Positions 1 to 8,227 of a stretch of DNA of 33,418 bases are shown one piece after another (the first letter of the stretch is position 1; each line of letters starts with the position of its first letter). A program made the translations under genes and the position numbers. Origin of the DNA: SIAF01 sp046152955 (GTDB lineage: Bacteria > Planctomycetota > Planctomycetia > Planctomycetales > Planctomycetaceae); the NCBI GenBank assembly GCA_046152955.1, contig JBJXGA010000472.1, forward strand, positions 1 to 33,418. Reading direction: 5' to 3'. Under the pieces are notes generated by a model. The model had not been told where the DNA came from. It saw only the letters and a list, made by a program, of their open reading frames with translations, and made no database searches.

Positions 1-727
1 AGATGCCTGGCGGCGCTGGGGGCAGAGCCGCCGCCGGAGCGGGTTCAGTTTGGCCCGGATCTGGAACCGATCGTGCGGCTGATGGAAGAGACGCCGCGTG
101 AGGAATGCGTCCGGGTGTTCATCGCCGCGCTGCGTCGCGGGTTGCCCTATCGGAAGTTTCTGGCGGCATCGCTGTGTGTCGGCATCCGCCGCGAACATTC
201 CAATCACGAGGTCTACAAAGTCCATGCCAGTAGCCGTGGCGTGGGCGACCGACAAGACCGGTGGCGATACCGCCAGTGGAGGCCTGCGCGACTTGTCGAT
301 CATCGACCTGCCAACGATCGAATTGCCAACGTCGTCGGAAGACGCCATCCAGGAGATTTTTACGCAGCTCCCTCCGCGTCATTACCGCTGGGACACAAAG
401 GAGGGAGCGGTCCTCACGTATGGCACTCGCGCCGACGCCGACGAAGCGTGCCGCAGAGTCTTTGTCCTGGCCCGCGATCGGCCACAGGCAGTCCCGCAGT
501 TCCTCCAGACGGCTCATAGCTGGTTATGCCGCAAAGCGAGCAACGACAGCCACGAATACAAATTCCTGGCGGCGATTCTCGAACACGCCAACTGGGTCAG
601 CCCGGCGTGGCGTCCGCATCTCCTGGCCGCCGCCGTTCACTACTTCCACGGCAACCAAAGCCCCGACAATCCGGTCATCCTGCAGGCGCGCGAGGCGTTG
701 AAGCTCATCGCCACGGGAATTCATTGA
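1..727 (+). pseudogene. Planctomycete protein of unknown function, 5'-truncated by the window edge and frameshifted
   Basis: Frame 1 is open from base 1 and reads a plausible protein through about 225, including RRGLPYRKFLAAS and HEVYKVH. It then turns into nonsense-like sequence. Frame 2 takes over at about 224 (ATG, MPVAVAWATDK) and reads well to TGA at 725-727, including SHEYKFLAAILEHANW and RPHLLAAAVHYFHG. From memory, both halves resemble one planctomycete family of unknown function in which these segments occur in this order, so I read this as one gene broken by a frameshift, perhaps with a small deletion after KVH. The alternative is two genes, the second starting at 224 (167 residues). 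The stop overlaps a TTG that could start the following AAA fragment. No catalytic motif is recognised. Confidence 0.5.
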
Positions 728-911
728 CTCCAGTTCAGCGCACAGCGTTTGACGGCATTCGCCACGCGCTCCCCCTCAGCCCCGTCGCCCTCCTCTGGGG
801 AGATAGCGGCTGTGGAAAGACCACGGTCCTGCAGGAATTGGAACGCGAATTCAGCGCACGTTTGCTGACCATGACGGACAGGATCGGTCGCCGGGTGGAG
901 CGATTTGCGTT
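724..911 (+). pseudogene. 5' fragment of a tandem AAA ATPase gene, interrupted by an insertion element
   Basis: The frame reads NSLTPVQRTAF, then ALLWGDSGCGKTTVLQELE, then LLTM. It is nearly the same as the first 53 residues of the full-length ATPase at 5794-7269 and includes the first Walker A motif. Similarity stops near base 875. The matching ATG is GGG here (715-717), so only TTG at 724 could start it, overlapping the upstream stop. After the shared part the frame continues TDRIGRRVERFA up to the insertion point at 911. Removing the element and one target copy joins this frame to 2592-2625 and gives the ending FEWERGKIVEQ and a stop (TAA 2623-2625). Before the insertion this was therefore already a short chimeric reading frame lacking most of the ATPase. 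Confidence 0.72.
904..911. repeat. Target site duplication, left copy
   Basis: TTTGCGTT directly precedes the left inverted repeat. The same eight bases follow the right inverted repeat at 2584-2591. Confidence 0.9.
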
Positions 912-934
912 GGGTGCGATCCGCTCGGCACCGC
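912..934. repeat. Left terminal inverted repeat of the insertion element
   Basis: It begins GGGTGCG and ends GGCACCGC, and pairs with 2561-2583 at 18 of 23 positions. Confidence 0.88.
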
Positions 935-1066
935 AAAAACTGGGCAAGAATGTCCAAGTCGCTCACCTGTTCGGCTGGCAGTTCGGAAAATTGATCTTTT
1001 CAAAAGCGGCGTTCCTGGCGCAAGCTGTAGGTGGAAAATGCCACGGCCCACGGAAGGAACGCCGCC

Positions 1067-2569
1067 ATGCAGGATGCTACCCAATGCGCTCGTTGTTTGA
1101 CAGTCCTTGTCCGGCTCACCGGATTCGACCTTTTGGCGGAAGTCTGGTTCGTGACCCTCAAGATGGCCGTTCTGATCCGGCAATTTCGCCGTGGCGAGAT
1201 TTCGCCCAGCGCCATGTGTCGGTTTGAGACCCGGTTGCAGGGGCTGTTGTCCGAGTTGGGCCGACGAATCGTGCAATGGACTTTGAAGGGGCTGGAACCC
1301 GACGATCGCGACCTGATTCCGCCCCAATTCCTCTGGAACGGCGAGTACTATCGTCGCAAGAACAAGTCTCCCTTGCGCAATTTGAATTGCCTGTTCGGGA
1401 GGATCGCGTTCCAGCGATACTGTTTTCAGCCACTGGAGTCGGCGGGAAAGTGCTTGTTTCCGCTGGAACATCAACTGGGCATCGTATGCGGCGTAGCGAC
1501 GCCGGCGCTGGCGAATTTGGTGGGGCGCGGGGCGGCCGATCTCACGCAACGACAGTTGCTGGAAGTGCTCCATTCCCGGAACGTGATGTGGGGTGCTGGA
1601 ACGCTGCGGAAGGTCATCGCTGCGATGAGCGAGATGTTGAGCGGACATCGGCATGAGGCGCAGGTTCAACAACTTCTGGCATGGCTGAAGCAAGCGTCGG
1701 AGACAGCCGGAAAACGAATGTTCACGCTCAGCGTCGGACGCGACGGGATCATGATTCCGATGGTCAAGCTCAACAAATACAAAGAAGCCTGCACAGCCAC
1801 CGTGTCGGTGTTGGACCGCCTCGGCCAGCGGCTCGGCACGGTGTATCTGGCGCAGATGCCAGAGGCTCTCCAGGCCATGCTGACCGACGACTTGACGGCT
1901 CTGATTCGCGATGTCCTCGCCCGATGGGAGGGGCCGCTGCCGCGCCTGGTGTACGTGACCGATTGCGGCTTTCATCCGACGCAATACTTCGAAGACATAC
2001 TCAGCCAGATGCCACACCCCAGGGAAAAGGGAGTCTTTCTGCAATGGGAATGGATCGTCGACTACTACCATACTTGCCAATACATTACCGCGTTGGCCGA
2101 AGCCATCTTTGGCCCTGGGCGCGAGGCGTTCGCCTGGGCGGCCAAGCAACGGCGTGTTTTGAAGACAAAGTCGGGGGGGATTTTCCGAGTCCTGCGGAGC
2201 GCGGGTGCCTTGCTGGCCACCCGGAAACTGGTCGGCTCCGTGGACGCCTATTCGAAAGCCTACCGATACCTGCGCGAGCGTGCCTCGAAAATGGACTACC
2301 GCACCTATCGGCGCTTTTGCCTCCCCATTGGCAGCGGGGTGACGGAAGCCGCCTGTAAGATCGTCTTCACGCAGCGATTCAAACTGTCCGGAATGAAATG
2401 GACGCTCGAAGGTGGAGCCGACATCCTGCGCCTCCGGATACTGACGCTCAGCGGGATCTGGTCCCAAGTCCACACAGCGGCACTCAAAACGCTACCGTTA
2501 CCGACCCCCATAACTCCCACCGATTATGTTGTCACCGATCAAGAAATCAACCAGAAATGTGCGGTGTAG
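1067..2569 (+). CDS. ISKra4-family DDE transposase
   Basis: A transposase of 500 residues that should cut and rejoin the element's ends. I chose ATG 1067 because AAGGAA lies 8-10 bases upstream; an in-frame GTG at 1031 would add 12 residues. Candidate catalytic acids (numbered from ATG 1067) are D226 in VGRDGIMIP, D332 in IVDYYHTC, and E427 in PIGSGVTEAACK. The last segment, followed by TQRFKLSGMKW, is the most family-like part and recalls ISKra4 transposases. The gene ends inside the right inverted repeat, which is at 2561-2583. No frameshift or internal stop is seen, so the enzyme may be active. The antisense strand also carries a long open frame (851-2473), which I take to be a composition artefact. 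Confidence 0.87.
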   Translation: MQDATQCARCLTVLVRLTGFDLLAEVWFVTLKMAVLIRQFRRGEISPSAMCRFETRLQGLLSELGRRIVQWTLKGLEPDDRDLIPPQFLWNGEYYRRKNKSPLRNLNCLFGRIAFQRYCFQPLESAGKCLFPLEHQLGIVCGVATPALANLVGRGAADLTQRQLLEVLHSRNVMWGAGTLRKVIAAMSEMLSGHRHEAQVQQLLAWLKQASETAGKRMFTLSVGRDGIMIPMVKLNKYKEACTATVSVLDRLGQRLGTVYLAQMPEALQAMLTDDLTALIRDVLARWEGPLPRLVYVTDCGFHPTQYFEDILSQMPHPREKGVFLQWEWIVDYYHTCQYITALAEAIFGPGREAFAWAAKQRRVLKTKSGGIFRVLRSAGALLATRKLVGSVDAYSKAYRYLRERASKMDYRTYRRFCLPIGSGVTEAACKIVFTQRFKLSGMKWTLEGGADILRLRILTLSGIWSQVHTAALKTLPLPTPITPTDYVVTDQEINQKCAV

Positions 2570-2583
2570 AGTGAACCGCACCC
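2561..2583. repeat. Right terminal inverted repeat of the insertion element
   Basis: It reads GCGGTGTAGAGTG then AACCGCACCC, the inverse of the left end with five mismatches. It contains the transposase stop codon. Confidence 0.88.
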
Positions 2584-2591
2584 TTTGCGTT
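2584..2591. repeat. Target site duplication, right copy
   Basis: TTTGCGTT, identical to 904-911. The frame continues FEWERGKIVEQ to a stop at 2623-2625 when the element is removed. Confidence 0.9.
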
Positions 2592-2649
2592 CGAGTGGGA
2601 GCGGGGGAAGATCGTTGAGCAGTAACGACTCCGCGCTCAGCCGCGAGAG

Positions 2650-5109
2650 TTAGACGACGCTGGCGGAGGGGTCATCATGACCCAGCGCACCGGCCGCTAG
2701 CAGCGTCTCTATCGCGCGAAATGCAATGCTCGGCCTTATTCCCAAACGTTCAGCGACTATGCGGTGCAACCCCACGGGCCAAGGCCGCGCCGGGATCTCT
2801 TGCCGCACCGCAGCGAGCACCTCCTCGTCCTCAAGTGGGCGTACCCTGCCAAACTTGCGGTCAACCAGTGCCCCACTATTAGGCTCAAGGCCCGCCCGGG
2901 CAGCGGAATCTAGCCTATGGACAATCCCGAGTTCAGAAAGTCCAGCCAAGATCGACTCTCTAAGATCCCGCCGCGCAATTGCCAAACCTTCTCCGATCAG
3001 CCGGTCCCTTGACACATCGTACTTGATGTCAGCGTCACCACGAAGTTCGACGTCGATCACGCCAGCAATTCGACTTGTGTGTCGCCCGAGAATTCGCCCG
3101 ACATTCCGAAGCTTCATCGCAATTCCGTTGACTGTTAGACGGTTACCACTATAGGCCTTCAAGTAGCGATAGAGTTGCTCCGCTTTCCACTCGAGGCGAG
3201 TCAACTGTCCATCCGACACACGCCGAAAAAAGAGTATCGTGCGACCCCTAAATCTATTGCTCCAACGCTCGATATCAAGCACGACGGGCTCGATCGATTC
3301 GTCAGCCAACTGTTGCACAGCGTCCTCCCGTAACGCGAGAAACTCACCCTGCGTTTGAGTGAAAGATATCGATGCCAGGGAAACAGCCACGGGTACTGGC
3401 GGCCTAAGTATCGCATCGCGCAAATACACCGCAGCCTGGCCTAGTAGCAAACGCATCGCCAAGGCGTTTCTCTCCGCAAGCCTCACTCGCACCGTGGTTC
3501 CTTGCGGTCCGTCGGGCTGCTCTGTCACAAAGGCTAGTCCAAAACGACCGTCCACGCGAATTGTGCGATAGGCTGTGTCGGCCCTAGGCGACAGCTTATT
3601 TCGTGTGCGCAGCTCGAGCGCATCTCCGATCATAAACGCCGAAAGCACCCCGATTCCGAAGCGCGAGATAGGCGCAAACGTGTGCTGAGCCGCACGCGTA
3701 AGCCGGTCGAACTCTGGTGACTCGTAGTAGCTATTCCCGACTTTGAAAAAGAAGCGGGACAGAACCGACTCGTCCATACCGATTCCGTTATCACTCACGA
3801 CGATCCAAGTCCGGCCGTCGGTGTCCGTTTCCGCAGACACTGATACGGAGGGGCTATAACTCGAATTGTTGTCGACCAACTGCCTCACACGGCACGCGTC
3901 GATCGCGTTTTGCACAAGCTCACGAAAAGCAACCGACCGATTGACGTAGAGGGCCTCCCCCATGAGAAGACGTGAAATCGCCGCTTCGTCAAGCTGAAAC
4001 GTGAAATCCTTGTAAACGTAGCCAAGCGCACGAACTTGTGGTCGCACGACGACCGGCAGGCGAAGGCGATACCGGTTGGTCACACTCTCGGGGTTCTTTC
4101 TGAGCACGGTAGAGGTGTCGCGGATTTCGCGTTCCATCACTGAGCAGAACTCCCTGATGGACTTTTCAATCGCCGGATGGGCCGAGTCGGCGTACACGAT
4201 CAGCTCGTCAGCGGCGATCTCGAGAGAGTGAACCGCCATGTGTTTGTTCCATTCGCGCAAGGATACTGCGCTTCCCGGTATGTCGCGATCTTCGATTCGG
4301 AGAGACTCAAATAGAACACGTGGCGTACGCTCCCTATCAAAATCGAGGACATCGATAAGGCGCAAGACGCTCGCACAGAATTGTGTGTTCAGAGCCATAC
4401 CGCCGATCGGAAGCGCGCGCGGAAACCGCTCGGTATAAGCGTTGGAGGCTTCCATCAGGACGGCGACGTCTAGGTTGTGGCTCATACAGATACTGACAAG
4501 CTCGTCCTCAAACGAAACGCCCCGTAGCGAAAACAGATCCGAGCGCCCCGTTACCGCCTTCAAATTGGCAATAAGGTGCTGGTAGCGTTCCCGAGTGGCA
4601 TGACGTGGACGCAGAAACGCTGTCAGGCCAGCCTCCTGCAGTTGGAACAACCGCATCTCAAGCGATAGACGTTCAGGTTCCGACGCTACGGCGTGCTTGT
4701 GCCGGGTAAGTTCAAGTTCATGCCAGAGTTGAGGCCACGCCCGAAGCTCTTCCTCAAAACGAGGATCTGCCAAGAGTTGCGCCCGCTCCTTTTGGGTCAG
4801 ACACATTCCGAGGTCGTGGAGATGTGATGCGAAGATGACTACCGAAAGCTCTAGTGGGGTGAGTTCATCAAGAGTGGCTGGATCGATGATGTACTCGGCG
4901 AGGTGAACCAGTTTCGTAGCATGAGCCGGGTTATGGAGTGTGTACTCTTTGAATGGCCCTGCAAGCACGAGGTCAAGTAACGGACGCACGGCCTCCACGA
5001 AGACGGCGACTCGCTCGGCCAGACCGTCCGATGCTTCGCTCCGGGCGATGAGTCGTCGGTATAGGACGCACTCGCTGACTGAAGAAGGAGCCGCTGGAAT
5101 AACAGTCAT
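2650..5109 (-). CDS. HD-domain plus HSP90/GHKL-type ATPase protein, function unknown
   Basis: An 819-residue protein, probably cytoplasmic, with no signal peptide or membrane span seen. The N-terminal third looks like an HD-type helical domain: HNPAH at 59-63, HLHDLGM at 96-102, CMSHN at 208-212 and LRLIDVLDFDRER near 249-261. The middle is a GHKL ATPase of HSP90 style: N box RELVQNAIDACR (396-407), VSDNGIGM (438-445) and a glycine-rich lid FGIGVLSAFMIGD (484-496). The remaining about 300 residues show SxxR-type, HSP90-middle-like strands and end in a helical tail that may be a winged-helix domain. The start is supported by AGGAGG eight bases upstream. GC is visibly lower than in the neighbours (about 52% against 60% in one 60-base line of each gene), it stands alone on its strand, and it lies among mobile DNA, so transfer is likely. 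A role in defence or stress sensing is only a guess. Confidence 0.8.
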   Translation of the reverse strand: MTVIPAAPSSVSECVLYRRLIARSEASDGLAERVAVFVEAVRPLLDLVLAGPFKEYTLHNPAHATKLVHLAEYIIDPATLDELTPLELSVVIFASHLHDLGMCLTQKERAQLLADPRFEEELRAWPQLWHELELTRHKHAVASEPERLSLEMRLFQLQEAGLTAFLRPRHATRERYQHLIANLKAVTGRSDLFSLRGVSFEDELVSICMSHNLDVAVLMEASNAYTERFPRALPIGGMALNTQFCASVLRLIDVLDFDRERTPRVLFESLRIEDRDIPGSAVSLREWNKHMAVHSLEIAADELIVYADSAHPAIEKSIREFCSVMEREIRDTSTVLRKNPESVTNRYRLRLPVVVRPQVRALGYVYKDFTFQLDEAAISRLLMGEALYVNRSVAFRELVQNAIDACRVRQLVDNNSSYSPSVSVSAETDTDGRTWIVVSDNGIGMDESVLSRFFFKVGNSYYESPEFDRLTRAAQHTFAPISRFGIGVLSAFMIGDALELRTRNKLSPRADTAYRTIRVDGRFGLAFVTEQPDGPQGTTVRVRLAERNALAMRLLLGQAAVYLRDAILRPPVPVAVSLASISFTQTQGEFLALREDAVQQLADESIEPVVLDIERWSNRFRGRTILFFRRVSDGQLTRLEWKAEQLYRYLKAYSGNRLTVNGIAMKLRNVGRILGRHTSRIAGVIDVELRGDADIKYDVSRDRLIGEGLAIARRDLRESILAGLSELGIVHRLDSAARAGLEPNSGALVDRKFGRVRPLEDEEVLAAVRQEIPARPWPVGLHRIVAERLGIRPSIAFRAIETLLAAGALGHDDPSASVV

Positions 5110-5117
5110 GTTTCTAG

Positions 5118-5123
5118 CCTCCT
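5118..5123 (-). promoter_or_regulatory. Strong ribosome binding site of the HD-HSP90 gene
   Basis: AGGAGG on the minus strand, with eight bases (CTAGAAAC) before ATG at 5109. It fixes the start codon and is among the strongest sites in the window. Confidence 0.75.
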
Positions 5124-5249
5124 GTGCTTGCGTCGCCTAGCTTGGTTATCGGAAGTTTCTGCCTTTCACCTGTATGCCGCCAATGTGCGGCTTAACGCGC
5201 AGGAAAGAATTCCTCCCAAGTCGTATTCTAGCTGTCAGTTCGTTCGCTG

Positions 5250-5269
5250 TCACGCGATTTCTCGCGTGA
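5250..5269. repeat. Perfect 8-bp stem hairpin
   Basis: TCACGCGA, loop TTTC, TCGCGTGA. It lies about 140 bases upstream of the HD-HSP90 start. Confidence 0.7.
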
Positions 5270-5307
5270 TAGGCCGTCCTTTCCAAGCGCTCATCGGGCA
5301 ACCGAGC

Positions 5308-5326
5308 CAGTCCGTCAGCCGGACTG
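5308..5326. repeat. Perfect 7-bp stem hairpin
   Basis: CAGTCCG, loop TCAGC, CGGACTG, in the same gene-free spacer. Confidence 0.65.
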
Positions 5327-5433
5327 CGGACATTCCGCCCGCCTCGGTTCAAAACGGCCCAATGGGTGGCGGGACTCGGATCGCAGCCGCCGGCAATGGG
5401 GCGGGAAACGGCCGGAGATGAAAGCGAAGCACG

Positions 5434-5453
5434 GGCAGATTGGGAAATCTGCC
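5434..5453. repeat. Perfect 8-bp stem hairpin, possibly a dispersed planctomycete repeat
   Basis: GGCAGATT, loop GGGA, AATCTGCC. From memory, this kind of hairpin recurs between genes of planctomycetes; that could not be checked here. Confidence 0.6.
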
Positions 5454-5793
5454 ACCTACCTTCCTTGCCCCACATCAGTTCCAATCCAAACCATCTGCTG
5501 GACATCTTCGAATCCCGTTGCTAAACTCCATCCTGATGATGCATCGGGGATCGCCAATTCCTTTCAACGTGCGGCACGAAACCGTGCCTGCCCAAATTTC
5601 CGCGCTGAATAGCGGCTCGTGCCGCCGCTCTGAGTATGTGGCCATTCTCCGTCGGCCCTGCAGCGAACTTGACCCCCTTCCGGTGTGTCTCCATTGGCGC
5701 GCGGGCGATCAGGCATCGCGCTGAACTTCGGTTCCCCGTAGACGACCTTCTCCTTTTCTCGCATCCAGCAGCGTCAAGTCTGCTCATCCCCAC

Positions 5794-7269
5794 ATGAATT
5801 CATTGACTCCGGTCCAACGTACGGCATTTCTCGGAATTCGTCACGCACTCTCCCTCAACCCGGTGGCTCTCCTCTGGGGGGAAAGCGGCTGTGGAAAGAC
5901 CATGGTCCTGCAGGAATTGGAGCGCGAATTCGGTGCGCGCCTCCTGACCATGAAAGACCTGCTGGAGGCCATGAAGTCGCGGCACCCGCTCGCCCTGGAA
6001 GAGACGTTTGAACAAATCGTGATCGACGCGCTGCAGCAGTCTGACTGCGTGATCATCGACGATGTCGACGTACTCGAGAGTGTCGTCGGGGGTTGCCGTA
6101 GTTATCCGCGATCCAACTGGCTCGACGCCGTGGCGCTGACGCTGTGCCGATACGTCGTGGAAACGACCAAGAAATTGGTTTTCGGCGGCGGCGGACCGAG
6201 TGCGATTTACAACCGCGGTTACCGGTTTGGCATCGAACAGTTTGGTTTGGAAGACTACCAGCAACTCATCGCCACTTACCTGCCGCCCCCTCAGGTCGAG
6301 CGCCTCAACATCGAAAAGATCTATCGCTACGCCCCGGGACTGGACGGGCATCAGATCAGGAATGCGTGCCGCTGGCTGGCCGAGGAGTCGTCGCTCGATA
6401 CCGACCGATTCATCGAGTATCTCCGCTCTCAGGGAATGACCAGCAACGTCCACCTGTCGGACGTGCGACAGGTAGCACTCCAGGATTTGGAGGGAATCGA
6501 CCATGTGATCGAGAGCCTGGAAACGCACATCGTCTTTCCGATGGAGAATGACGACATGAGCCGTCGCTATGGCTTAAAGCCCAAGCGGGGGGTGCTCCTG
6601 TTGGGTCCACCGGGAACGGGAAAGACGACGATCGGACGCGCGCTGGCGCACCGCCTCAAAAGTAAGTTTTTTCTGATCGACGGCACTTTTATTGCGGGAA
6701 CCGATCACTTCTATTATCGCGTCGACCGCGTTTTCGAGGAAGCGCAACGCAACGCTCCGGCGGTGATTTTCATTGATGACTGTGATGCGATCTTCCAGAG
6801 CGGGAGCGAACTGGGGCTGTATCGTTACCTGCTCACGAAGCTCGACGGGTTGGAAAGCCAGAGCATGGGGCGCGTGTGTGTGATGTTCACGGCCATGGAC
6901 GTCGCCGATCTCCCCCCGGCTCTGGTCCGCTCGGGGCGCATCGAATTGTGGCTGGAAACGAAACTGCCCGACGCCTCCGCGCGGCACTCGATTCTCAGCC
7001 GGCATCTGCGCGGTTTGCCGGAGGAGGTGGGGACAGTCGATGTGCAGCAACTGGTCGAAGCCACCGCCGGCTTCACCGGCGCCGACCTCGGACCAGTCAT
7101 CGATGATGGAAAGAATCTGCTGGCCTACGACCAGTTTCAAAAGCGCGAGCGGAAGCCTTCCACTTCGTATTTTCTGGCCGCCATTCAGGCGATTCGGAGC
7201 AATAAGGAACGTTACGCGCTTGTCACAGACCCCGCGTCCGTCGAAGTTCCGGCACTCTCTGGGGCGTAG
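5794..7269 (+). CDS. Tandem (two-module) AAA ATPase
   Basis: A 491-residue protein with two AAA modules and no separate N-domain. Module 1 has Walker A GESGCGKT (29-36) and Walker B CVIIDD (85-90), but the rest is degenerate. Module 2 has Walker A GPPGTGKT (271-278), Walker B VIFIDD (324-329) and PALVRSGRIE (375-384), the place of the usual RPGRFD arginine finger. The second acid of Walker B is Asp rather than the usual Glu, and the sensor-1 ATN is FTAMD here. These features place module 2 with classical AAA proteins such as Cdc48/Vps4 relatives, with possibly lowered turnover. Its substrate is unknown. No clear ribosome site precedes ATG 5794. A decayed copy of its 5' end lies at 724-875, so the window once held two paralogues. 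Confidence 0.85.
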   Translation: MNSLTPVQRTAFLGIRHALSLNPVALLWGESGCGKTMVLQELEREFGARLLTMKDLLEAMKSRHPLALEETFEQIVIDALQQSDCVIIDDVDVLESVVGGCRSYPRSNWLDAVALTLCRYVVETTKKLVFGGGGPSAIYNRGYRFGIEQFGLEDYQQLIATYLPPPQVERLNIEKIYRYAPGLDGHQIRNACRWLAEESSLDTDRFIEYLRSQGMTSNVHLSDVRQVALQDLEGIDHVIESLETHIVFPMENDDMSRRYGLKPKRGVLLLGPPGTGKTTIGRALAHRLKSKFFLIDGTFIAGTDHFYYRVDRVFEEAQRNAPAVIFIDDCDAIFQSGSELGLYRYLLTKLDGLESQSMGRVCVMFTAMDVADLPPALVRSGRIELWLETKLPDASARHSILSRHLRGLPEEVGTVDVQQLVEATAGFTGADLGPVIDDGKNLLAYDQFQKRERKPSTSYFLAAIQAIRSNKERYALVTDPASVEVPALSGA

Positions 7270-7361
7270 GACGTCATTCCCATCACTGAATTGACAAGAT
7301 TGCCATGTTCGACCACCGCCCAATTCCGCAGCGAATCCAGGAACATGGCCGCAGTGCTTCG

Positions 7362-8025
7362 ATGATCCACCGCCGCGATTTCCTGGCGCTTGCCGGTGGC
7401 GGCCTGGCCACCATGTCGGCGCGGCGGTTGCTGGCGCAGGCGGAAAGTCGCGACGAAGCATTGCCAGCCCCGCGCGTCGTCCTGACGTGGGGCACCAACG
7501 GCGACGCCGACGGCGAGTTCGACATACCGATCGCAATCGCCATCAACCACCAGGACGAGATTTTCGTCAGCGATTTTCGCCAGTCGGATCCAGAGGCGAG
7601 AGCGCGAGAGCAACGATTCGATACCGAGGGCCGGTTCCTCGGTTCGTTCGAACTCGAGCCCATGCCGGGGGGACTGGCGTTCGACAACGAGGGGCTGCTG
7701 TATGCCACGCACATGATGCGTCACAAGGTCACTGTGTGCGATCAAGCGGGGAAGCTTGTGCGGGAATTCCGCAGGTTGGGAACGGAGCCTGGCGAATTTC
7801 AGCAACCGGGTGGCATCGCCTTCGGGCCGGATGGTTCGGTTGGTGACTTCGACGAACCATCGGGTGCAGCAGTTTGCCGCCGACGGAACGTATCTGCGCG
7901 GCTTGGGTGGCGAAGGGACCGAACCGGGCGAATTCAAGACCCCGCACGGGCTGGCGTTGGACAGCGAGGGGCGCCTGTACGTCGCCGATTCCCGCAATTC
8001 GAGAATCCAGAAAATCGAAGTTTGA
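7362..8025 (+). pseudogene. Tat-exported NHL-repeat protein, broken by a frameshift
   Basis: ATG 7362 starts MIHRRDFLALAGGG, a twin-arginine signal, followed by LLAQA as a likely cleavage region. The rest is NHL beta-propeller repeats: WGTNGDADGEFDIPIAIAI, EPMPGGLAFDNEGLLYATH and GTEPGEFQQPGGIAFGPDG. At about 7842 the frame is lost. The next repeat, STNHRVQQFAADGTYLRG, and the last, GEFKTPHGLALDSEGRLYVA, continue in frame 7756 to a stop at 8023-8025. The extra base at 7842, or two missing bases, would repair it. Each half is otherwise clean, so this is either a recent mutation or a sequence error. Such proteins are secreted propellers of unknown ligand. It lies about 90 bases after the AAA ATPase gene on the same strand. 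Confidence 0.8.
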
Positions 8026-8227
8026 CGCTCCCCGTGATCTCCAACCGCGATCAGTAGAGTTGCACCGGCAAGGCCTCGCCATTCGGGAGAATGATCAGGC
8101 ATCGGCGTGTCGCTACCAAGGCGGATTCCCCAAGTGAAGGTTGCCACCTTGGAAGATCAAACTCAACGACGAATGCTCAAGCGCCACAGCCGCAGGTCAC
8201 CGAAGAGCTTGAGGTCCCGGAATCGAT

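Larger units (their letters stand above)
912..2583 (+). mobile_element. Complete ISKra4-like insertion sequence (1672 bp)
   Basis: The ends are visible directly. An imperfect 23-bp terminal inverted repeat (18 of 23 positions match; outer GGGTGCG, inner CACCGC) lies at 912-934 and 2561-2583. It is bracketed by a perfect 8-bp duplication, TTTGCGTT. One transposase gene fills the interior. The perfect duplication and intact frame suggest a fairly recent insertion. It landed in the remnant of an AAA ATPase gene. The family assignment rests on the transposase C-terminus and the element's length. Confidence 0.9.
5110..5793. other. Gene-free 684-bp spacer with three perfect hairpins
   Basis: No open frame here has convincing protein-like sequence on either strand. 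The stretch contains three perfect stem-loops at 5250-5269, 5308-5326 and 5434-5453. Bases 5454-5793, just before the AAA ATPase start, show no recognised motif. It separates the minus-strand HD-HSP90 gene from the plus-strand ATPase gene, so it should hold both divergent promoters, but no convincing -35/-10 pair was found. Confidence 0.6.

Noticed and set aside
148..162. 15-base identity TATCGGAAGTTTCTG with 5147-5161
   Set aside because: Considered as an insertion scar, but flanking bases do not match, and one such match is expected by chance in a window of this size.
851..2473. 540-residue open frame antisense to the transposase
   Set aside because: It is covered by the transposase with family motifs, exact element ends and a ribosome site. 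The antisense text lacks motifs and has biased codons from the complementary strand.
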